A DNA stretch of 64,000 bases from Gracilaria gracilis (Eukaryota; Rhodophyta; Florideophyceae; Gracilariales; Gracilariaceae), in NCBI GenBank assembly GCA_030374805.1, contig JARGSG010000082.1:248001-312000 (forward strand), written 5' to 3'. This document shows positions 56,821 through 64,000 of the stretch, one piece after another. Each line of letters starts with the position of its first letter. The first letter of the stretch is position 1. Position numbers and translations under genes: made by a program. The notes beneath the pieces were generated by a model. That model had not been told where the DNA came from. It did no database searches and was given only the letters and a program-made list of their open reading frames with translations.

Positions 56821-57245
56821 TGTAGTGCAAGTGGATGCACTGACCCTATGTGTGCATATTAGGATAGTTAGATAGTTATTGTGCACATGGGTCCAGCTCG
56901 GGGAACCCCACGTGTAAGGTGGTGACCGTTGTCGGTCACCACCTACGGAACCCCTTGATAGGTAGATTGTTTATTCTTTCCGACACGTGGCTATTGCCCT
57001 CGGAGATGTACTTAGGCACCTCACGTTGGGCAGAGCTCACAGTGGTAAACCGCAAGCACCCCCTAGCCGATTCTTCATCGTCTAGTTTCCCATAGGGTCG
57101 TTCTGCCGCCGCTACCGGTGCTGCACGTTTGTCTCGTGCACCGTTGTTATCGTCGCTGCACGCTCCTTCGTCCCCGCTTGGGTGCTGGGCATAGTATCTC
57201 TATTTCTTGGGCATTGTTGATACTCACTCGCGTGAGTGTACTTCA
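56821..57245 (+). repeat. 3' LTR of chromovirus C
   Basis: 425 bp, starts TGTAGTGCAA and ends GTACTTCA. About 21 differences from the 5' copy by eye. Confidence 0.9.
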
Positions 57246-57624
57246 GAGTGTTTTACCGCTGTTTTTCGCGTTCGACCCTGCACAGGGATAACCCCGGTGT
57301 GTACCGTACCTTTTGCCTATTCGTCCCTTTTCCTTCTCTCCATTCCCCGCTCTCGCGGATCCCCTTTTCCTTTTCCCCCACTTCTGTGGACTCGTGCCTC
57401 TTGCGAGGATACCTCAACCCACACACGTGGTGTGCATCCGACTCTTTGTTGAACTCTCTACGCTCCGTCGTGACGGCTTGGCCTCGGCTTACACCCGACT
57501 TCGTCATGCCTTGCCAGAGAGGCTCTGGCTGCTGACTGCCCTCCAAGGGAGGAAGATCTCGGACGTCTTCGTGGTGTCTTTCCGTCTCTGGGGTTGCACT
57601 ACGGGTGGTGTAAGCGTTTTGCAT
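57246..57624. other. GC/pyrimidine-rich spacer right of chromovirus C
   Basis: Pyrimidine-rich on the plus strand, with no gene recognised. It has base composition like the retroelements rather than like the AT-rich DNA that begins abruptly near 57610, so it may be the remaining right end of an element interrupted by C (possibly B). I could not match it to a known LTR. Confidence 0.35.
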
Positions 57625-58080
57625 TTAAACTTCACAAATGTCTTCTCTATTGTAAAAGTCGGCGGCCAAGAGGACATGCACAATGCGACTTCGAATCTCC
57701 ATCCATTTATAAAACTCAGATGACGTCAGCTGATACCCCCTTGCGAACGAATGCTTCGGAGCAGAGCCACGATCAGATGAGTATTCCGCTGCGAACGAAA
57801 TTGTGTAGCAACCGCAACGGAAACCATCCATCCGTCGATGAAGAATCTTCACATCCAGCATAATATTTTTTGGAGACTGCAGAGCGACAGATTTACCTCC
57901 CAATATGCTGTATTCAAAAACTCTCTTGAACAGATCCATAACGTGTTCTGGAAATTTCCAGCTCATGCTGTCACCAAAGTACACCATCGGCTTTTCCATT
58001 CTAGTCGATCTCAAAATTTGCATTCCGACAAGAACCCCGAATGCAGTTGTCCAAATAAATTCAGCGCTACGATACCTGTA
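57625..58080 (-). pseudogene. Possible Ulp1/C48-like cysteine protease fragment
   Basis: A minus-strand open frame (132 codons from 58023, extendable upstream to about 58080) reads VYFGDSMSWKFPEHVMDLFK, then MDGFRCGCYTISFAAEYSSD, then RSRIVHVLLAADFY. The pattern 'DS....p..v...l ... Q-DG-x-x-CG' is that of the C-terminal half of Ulp1-type (C48) proteases, where the Cys before Gly is the nucleophile; here the usual Gln is Met. The His/Asp part upstream was not found. Such proteases are often carried by DNA transposons, so this may be a transposon remnant rather than a host deSUMOylase. Tentative. Confidence 0.4.
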
Positions 58081-58099
58081 TTTATGTCACAATATGCAT

Positions 58100-59140
58100 C
58101 CCTGATATTCACTGTGAAGGATTCTGATAAACGTTTTATAAATTAATCTTATACATCTTGGTCAGGTACATATTTCTGTTTCAGTCTATTAGCATGACCT
58201 ACCAATAATGCACTTCTATCGCAAGGACAATGTAACACGGCGTCACGCGGCTTTATTTACATAACCGCAGCAAAATTTAAATCAATGGAAAGGTAAAAGG
58301 CTTTCCGAGAGCTATGAACGTAAGAAACTGGGACTACATGGTTTTCTTTGCTTTCTAGAATGTGGGAGACATAATTCTCGATGATATGAAACCACTTTGC
58401 TGACACAGCTATTTTGAATTTTCCTATATGATTTAGATTCTTGTAAGACCGCTTAAATATATTAATACAGCGAGATTCTGGCCTTTTGTGATATCAATAC
58501 GCATCAGAAATTCTGCAAAATAGATTGATGTCGGTAGTTGAAATTTTTTTTGTCATGATTGGGTATAGTAAACAAACCAAGAAAAGTTTCTTCCATTTGT
58601 AAATCAGTAGATGGGTTTAACAAATTGCAACAAGTGTAAAAAACGGAAAAAATGGCAATGAAAGTCGCAAAACAATGTTGAAAGAAAGCATAGAAAGCAT
58701 AGAATGATCGTTCTTTTTAGCTTCCGAGATACAGTTTTTTCGCCAATTTGGTTTGTGTTTTGCTCAAAATGGTGACATTGATTACATCTGACGCATACGC
58801 GGAAGGACTTGGCTGGTGATGATTAGTTCTCGGTTGTTTTGTGTTGGGTCCCGTCGATGGGATTGGGGGAGAAACGAAATAGAGAGCTCTGATTAGCTCT
58901 CCACAAATGTGCCCATACGGGCGCATTGAGATGGGTACCACGGCGGACCGGGAGCACCCGCGAGTTGGGTCCCTCTCCGTTTATTGGTTCAAAAGCAATC
59001 TATTTGCTACACCGAATACGTCGTGTATTTTCGCCTTTTGCCCTAAAAACCAAGCATACTATGCTTATTATGCACCCATAAAAAGGTACAGATCCCAATC
59101 CAATATACCATTGGGCACGCCTTCGTGCGCGCCATTTTTA
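58100..59140. other. AT-rich spacer, no gene seen
   Basis: AT-rich with only short open stretches; no RNA gene or repeat array. Becomes GC-rich near 58900 on approach to the SNW1 promoter. Confidence 0.5.
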
Positions 59141-59149
59141 GATTTTAGG

Positions 59150-59158
59150 TTTATATGC
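59150..59158 (+). promoter_or_regulatory. TATA box-like element of the SNW1 gene
   Basis: TTTATATGC lies about 85 bp before the SNW1 start codon, followed by a GC-rich 5' untranslated region. Spacing suits transcription starting near 59180. Confidence 0.45.
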
Positions 59159-59241
59159 ACCGCCTCCGTTGAAGTCCTCCTCCCTCACGCGCACGCTCGC
59201 CCACGCCCATACGCGCGCCCGCCTCCCTCCCATCTCTGCCC

Positions 59242-60885
59242 ATGTCGCTCAAGAGCTTGCTGCCGTCGCCCACGGACGTCATGGTCATCACGGCCGCCGA
59301 CCTCCCGTCCGCACGCGCTCTCACTGTAGTGCCAAGCCAGCCATCCGCTCAGGCAGGCGTCTCCCGCGTGCTTTCGCAGCCAGTCAGCACGGATGGCCCC
59401 GACTACACCGCCGTCGTCCGCCAAGGCGAGAATGCCTCCAGAATCGTGCATACATCTTACGATGCCTTAATCGAGAAACCGCGAGAGGAGGCGCTCAGGC
59501 CCATGCCCACGACCCTCGAGATCGAGCAAACTGCCCGTCGCACCCGCGCCGGGATTGAACAGGTCCTGTCCGGGAGCTCGCCGCCAAGAGCGGCAGCCAG
59601 GCCCAAAAGAAGCCTTCCTTCGTCCGCTACACGCCAGCGAACACGAACACCAGCGCCACGACCGGCTCGCGGCAGCGTATCATAAGAATGGTCGAAGCTC
59701 CATCCGATCCCATGGAGCCACCGAAGTTCTCGCACCGCAAGGCTCCTTTAAACCCGCCGAGCCCTCGCGTCCCGGTTATGCACTCCCCTGATCGCAAGCC
59801 CACCAAGGCCGAGGCTTCCGAATGGAAAATTCCACCAGTTGTATCGAACTGGAAGAACAACAGAGGATACACCATCGTTCTTGATAAACGCTTAGCCGAT
59901 GACGGTCGTGCACAAGTTGATCGCTTCATCAATGACATATTCGCGGAGATGGCAGAGGCGCTTTACAACGCTGAGCGTGTTGCAAGGGAGCAAGTAGAAC
60001 GACGGGCTCGACTGCAGCGTCAGGTGAGTTTAAAGGCAAAAGAAGTCAAAGAACGAGAACTCCGTGAATTGGCAGAAAAGGCCCGTCGGGAGCGAAAAGG
60101 TTATCTTGGTCTTTCCGAGAGAACGGGTGTACCCAGTTCCGCCGCGCCATCGGGAGTGCATGGATTTGATGTATATTCTGCGTTAGGGTCTGCGGTCCCT
60201 GTGGAAGATGAGGCTCCACCCCTTCTCTCAGGTACTAAGGCTCCTGAGGTGAAAAAGAGGCAGCGGCGAACGCGATTTGGTGATCGCGGTCAGGAAGACC
60301 GTAGCGTGGACAATGACACGCTGCGAAGAGATGAGGTGAGAACGCAGCGACGCATTCAACGAGAGAGGGAGCTGCGTGGAAGGGAAGAGGGCAATTTGGA
60401 CATTGGTCGACAGACGCTGAAGCGATCTAAATTGACTCGAGATCAGGATCGAGACATTGCCGAGCGCGTGGCTCTGGGTCAATCTTGGACAGCAAAGCCA
60501 GTTGGGGAAGCTATGTACGATCAGCGCTTATTCAACCAGGAAGCAGGGACTAGTAGAAGAGGTGGTTTATCAATTGTTGGAGGTTATGGCGCGGACGATG
60601 CGTATCTACAACATATACGACAAATCTTTATTCGTTGGTTCCAATTCGGCCGCCCAGTTTCAGTACCGGACATCGCTTGCAAATGATGTCGATGAACGAG
60701 AACGTCGATTTCGTGCTGATCGTGGGTTTGGGGGAGGCAATGATAAGGAAGAAGCCCCAGCGTCTGAGGGACCACGGAACAAACCTGTTGAGTTTGAACG
60801 TGACGTTCCTTCAAAACGGGTGGCTGGTGATGATCCATATGGTATGGACAGATTCTTAGAAGAAGCTAGAAATCGGGGAGAGTAA
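59242..60885 (+). CDS. SNW1: SNW domain splicing factor (SKIP/Prp45 homologue), with two frame changes
   Basis: Homologue of SNW1/SKIP, a component of the activated spliceosome that also acts as a transcription coregulator in the nucleus. The start MSLKSLLPSPTD matches the family's beginning (human MALTSFLPAPT). Then come YTAVVRQG, RRTRAGIEQVL, FVRYTP, RIIRMVEAPSDPMEPPKF, VPVMHSPDRKPT and the signature SNWKNNRGYTIVLDKRLA (about 59844), a long charged helix, SKLTRDQDRDIAERVALGQ, YDQRLFNQ, and the end DPYGMDRFLEEARNRGE. Two frame changes interrupt it: near 59580 (as if one base were missing) and near 60600 (as if one base were extra); the flanking protein matches well on both sides. The segment normally carrying DFGDGGAFPEI is absent between residues about 20 and 45. 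Either assembly errors in a live gene or a recently broken copy. Confidence 0.85.
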
Positions 60886-62388
60886 AAAGATTGCGATGCG
60901 GACATGTGTACTAAGCAATTCTTTCTGCCATACAATTATCCGAGTTTGAGGACTGCAAGGGTTGTCTCATCTGGAGACGAAAGCACGAGCAGCGACTGTC
61001 GAGTACGAATTGAATCAGGGGATGCCAGTTACCCTTGTAAACCTTGTATCTATGTACATGTACTACATATCCACTGGTTGTGGTTGATCCATCTTTCTCT
61101 CCCCCACCGCGCCAAGTCCACCCAACGCTTGCGACTCAAACTGCTACCATTTGGTAGCGTTCGTTAAACTCTAGATGCTCTCTTAAATCTCTCTGAATGT
61201 TTTGTTCCAGATAGAATGTAACAGTTCTCGGAACCCGTTACCATTGCGTCTGGCCGCAAATATGCAACCCTCAAAGGGTGGTCTTTGTTGTTTAATTGGG
61301 AGGAAGTGTACTTGCTTTAAAGGATTAACGAACGTTTGGTGGATGGATAGGGTCATAGACAACATTTTTGTCACGAGCATCATCTGCGACTAGCTAGATA
61401 GTGTATCTACATTACCTAGATACACACGTGAAGCGAGAAAACAAATAATGGACGCGCTGTGTGTTGCTCAAGACTCGTAGTTTTACAAACACGTATGAAT
61501 CAGAAACAGCAGCCTTTTCACCATTTCCTACAAAGCGGATCTGAACTGACTCTCGCTAGGCATGCTCTCCTGGTTTATTAGAATTCCATTGGGACGATTT
61601 GACTTGCTCACGCGGAAAAGAGTCTACCGCAAAAGGAAAACTCCCAATGTCAGTTGTCTACAGTATTTCGTTTTCTTTGGTGATGGATTCCTGTGAGACG
61701 ATTTCGAGTCGCGTTACATAACAGGCAAAAGTGTTGTAGATCCAAGAAGAGGTACTTCAACCATTCGAGAACTCCAATACATCTCCTAATACCATTCCCA
61801 AGAACAATAAGAGCAAAATGTCGCAACGAACTTCACTCACATTTCCAAAATGGGGTTTTGCATCACTTGTTTTCCCATCAACAGGCTTCCTGCGTGGGTG
61901 TGTTGACTCATAATTTACATACAATCCAACAGTTCGGCAGGAGGAAAGCTTCTCGATTCCCTATCTTCTCTACATCTACTCTACCATCACAACTTGGTAA
62001 TTTGATAACGAAGAAGCTGAGCTGTTTCCATACCACTCCTCATGGTCACAATCCACCCTTTAATTCCGTGCCGACACTCAGACTACATAATTCCGTTTGA
62101 GCACAAACGATTCATCCATACACATTATTCTGCGCTCTGTCCTTCCGTACAAAATAGGTCACTTAAGCGCCCCGAAACCCTTCGCAGCACAAAGAAGAAG
62201 TCATGTTCACGTCATAGACCATACTATGTTCTTGACAAAACTTTCATAGCAGCTACAATTGGAAATCGCATCAGTCCAACATCCACACTTACCAAGGGTA
62301 GCTGACAACAAATTCCCGTGGGTTCAAAAGCGCATTCGCACATCCATACAAACTGTCTCCCATGAGCGCAGAAGAACTGTCCCTATTC
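60886..62388. other. Intergenic between convergent SNW1 and fucosyltransferase-like genes
   Basis: Holds the 3' regions of two convergent genes. Open stretches at 61202-61393, 61693-62100 and 62042-62305 have no recognised domain; the last two are Arg/His-rich and probably chance frames. Confidence 0.45.
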
Positions 62389-64000
62389 TCATTTCGGTCT
62401 TCCGAAATGAACTCCTGCCAACAGCACCTTTATCTTTCCTGATAGTCGTACTGCTCCTTCAGTGAAAGAACTCCAGTGACTTCCCAACAGAGTTGGTACC
62501 TTCGAAAGAAGAAGAATATCTGCCAAAGCGAGCTTGGCACACTCTACATCCCTGGTCACACAGTCTTGGTCCCTTGGAATGCTGAATATTCTATGTGAAC
62601 CAAACTTGCGTTAAAGCTCCCGTATCGCATCCCTGTTATCTGCCGCGACGAAGAACTTGTACCGCAGGCTTAAGCGCATGATCTTGTTCTGCAACGTTTT
62701 CAACCCTATTATTCGACGCCAGTGATCGGTAACTCTAGAACCGTTTCCATACAACTCCTGACTAACACTTTTGATATCATTTTCGATAGTTCTTGACCTG
62801 ATATGCACGCCAACCATGCCCTTGATACTTATGAATGATGGGTCATTCACGAGATACATAATCTCTGCATTTGGTACAAGCGTATCACGCATCGTCTTCC
62901 AATACATGGAGGTTGTAGAGATGATTCGAGGAGTGAAGCTGGAGCGCACAACATAAGCCGTCTTCACATACACATGACGTCTCATTCTTGGATTCACCAG
63001 TTCTGTGAGTGGATTGTCAATATGCTTGCCATTAAAGCGCATAAAATTGTAGAAGTCTACTGTTCGCATGGCGTGGTCTTTCGTATTGGAATCACCTGGA
63101 GGCCAATTCATGTTCAACTTTTCCAGGATAACCATATCATTCGCAAATAGATCTGAGAAGCGACAGTTGAGGTGAACATCAGGTTCCCATATCAAAACCA
63201 AGACACGGCCAGTCTCTTTTGAGATGGCAATTGCGCATCCCAAAGCTCTCAGGCGATTACCCAGCCCATACTGAGCATGTATGAAAAATGCGCGCTTAGA
63301 CTTGGACCGGTCCAACTCGCGTAACAGCTTTCTTTGAGAGGCATCTGACATGCTATCGATGAAAATTTGAGGAATGCCGTAGACTCCATTGAGAACATCG
63401 CGAACATCTGCACTAGTCAAACCCGGAAAAGTCTATTCCTTAAATAAGTCGTTCCAGAGAGATTGGAACTGCTGACTCGGTTGGAATAGTTTTTCCATGA
63501 GCACTACTCCTTGTGATGCGGCGGCGTACCTTCCTTCGACCTCTTCCTGGGCGCAGTGAAAGATATAGAGATTAGCCAATGCAGCTACGTTGTCAAGGGG
63601 ATAGCCCCCAGACCCGAAGCTTGTATAGTAGTTGATCTAGAATTCGCTCCAGTCTGAAGAGTTGGGTGTGAGCCGCAGCGAACTGACATACACAAGCATT
63701 GTGTTATGTTGGTCGAGTGTCGACAATGGAACAAGCGGTTCGACGCCCAATTGCTCGCCCCCACGCTTGATGTCCCACAGTACAAGGAGATAACGATTGG
63801 TGTTCATTGCGTACGAAATGGCCGTAGTAAGCGTATTGAGGCGGTTGGCAGCAACAGTTCCAACGACATGGAGGAAAACGAGACGTTTTGGGGGCACGGT
63901 TCTTCGAACTGTGGACGTTCTGGAGGTTGGTAAGAAGCTCGAAGCGCTGAGATGGCTTTAGCTTTTTAGTGAGGCTTGGTGGAATGTTGAAGTTATTGGC
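62389..64000 (-). pseudogene. Tandem-domain fucosyltransferase-like glycosyltransferase, with in-frame stops (partial)
   Basis: Read from 64000 to 62389, one frame carries two related glycosyltransferase units of the O-fucosyltransferase/NodZ fold type. Unit 1 (63990-63600): SLTKKLKPSQRFELLTNL (frame shifted by one near 63900), then LVFLHVVGTVAANRLNTLTT and RYLLVLWDI. Unit 2 (63420-62389): HAQYGLGNRLRALGCAIAIS, RVLVLIWEPDVHLNCRFSDL, then VGVHIRSRTIEND (the donor-binding HIR motif), FFVAADNRDAI, and after a TAA the same frame continues RKFGSHRIFSIPRD and LLGSHWSSFTEGAVRLSGKI to a TGA at 62389. Besides the TAA, two TAG codons lie between the units (about 63640 and 63435). So one frame over about 1.5 kb has three stops and one frameshift: a recent pseudogene, or a reading not yet understood. 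Sugar and acceptor unknown. The N-terminus is outside the window. Confidence 0.75.

Larger units (their letters stand above)
45354..57245 (+). mobile_element. Chromovirus C (Ty3/gypsy LTR retrotransposon), fossil, LTRs present
   Basis: Plus-strand chromovirus with both LTRs (45354-45778 and 56821-57245, 425 bp each, about 5% different by eye). Parts in order: LTR, primer-binding site, gag (45875-48231), protease (48237-48960), reverse transcriptase and RNase H (49280-50600), integrase (about 50640-52116), chromodomain (52297-52470), antisense extra coding region (53231-56237, minus), polypurine tract, LTR. The flanking five bases are TAGTG and GAGTG, a near-match target duplication. Broken, with roughly six to ten breaks; several long stretches, including the integrase, look whole. 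The element is full of CCC-N2-4-GGG palindromes. Confidence 0.9.

Noticed and set aside
1229-58711. GAAAGCATAGAATGATC occurs at about 1229 and again at about 58694
   Set aside because: A shared 17-mer in 64 kb of AT-rich DNA is only mildly unusual, and the flanks do not match, so it is not evidence of a transposon end.
62389-64000. TAG read as a sense codon (alternative genetic code)
   Set aside because: In-frame stops in broken genes here also include TAA, transposons and pseudogenes explain the stops, and no live gene in the window needs TAG as sense.

Overview
The window looks like a gene-poor, transposon-rich stretch of a eukaryotic nuclear chromosome. Nothing in it is bacterial or organellar. 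The recognisable genes are those of a splicing factor (SNW1/SKIP), a SWI/SNF chromatin-remodelling ATPase and a fucosyltransferase-like enzyme. The mobile elements are chromodomain-bearing Ty3/gypsy (chromovirus) retrotransposons and five DNA transposon remnants: two PIF/Harbinger-like and one each of hAT, CACTA-like and pogo-like. Intron-poor genes and this mix of elements would fit a multicellular red alga, but I hold that guess loosely; other protists cannot be excluded.

Layout. 0.1-1.15 kb: decayed PIF/Harbinger-like transposase (minus). 1.9-5.4 kb: decayed SWI/SNF ATPase gene (plus). 5.55-6.5 kb: hierarchical satellite (31-bp monomers in 130-bp units). 6.5-19.0 kb: hAT transposase (minus) split by chromovirus A (7.28-18.44 kb, minus, whole LTRs, 5-bp target duplication). 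20.3-21.3 kb: GC-rich island with a TATA box and a diverged internal duplication. 22.0-23.3 kb: second PIF-like transposase. 24.5-25.2 kb: orphan ORF. 26.7-29.6 kb: CACTA-like transposase. 30.9-31.7 kb: orphan ORF. 35.8-37.2 kb: pogo-like transposase. 37.4-45.0 kb: chromovirus B (plus). 45.35-57.25 kb: chromovirus C (plus, whole LTRs). 57.6-58.1 kb: possible Ulp1-like protease remnant. 59.2-60.9 kb: SNW1. 62.4-64 kb: tandem-domain fucosyltransferase-like gene (minus, runs off the window).

The most interesting signals are these. (1) All three chromoviruses carry, between the chromodomain and the 3' LTR, an extra coding region on the strand opposite to pol. The three regions share motifs, so this is a common antisense gene family. 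(2) Elements A and C are each studded over their whole length, LTRs included, with a family-specific short palindrome (CCG-NN-CGG in A, CCC-N2-4-GGG in C). (3) The satellite has a clear two-level structure. (4) Host genes that are normally essential or conserved appear broken here, which suggests a decaying, possibly non-recombining region, or sequencing errors.

The retroelements are treated as fossils: all three are broken at several places, and by eye C is the youngest that can be dated (LTRs about 5% apart) and A is older (about 8%).
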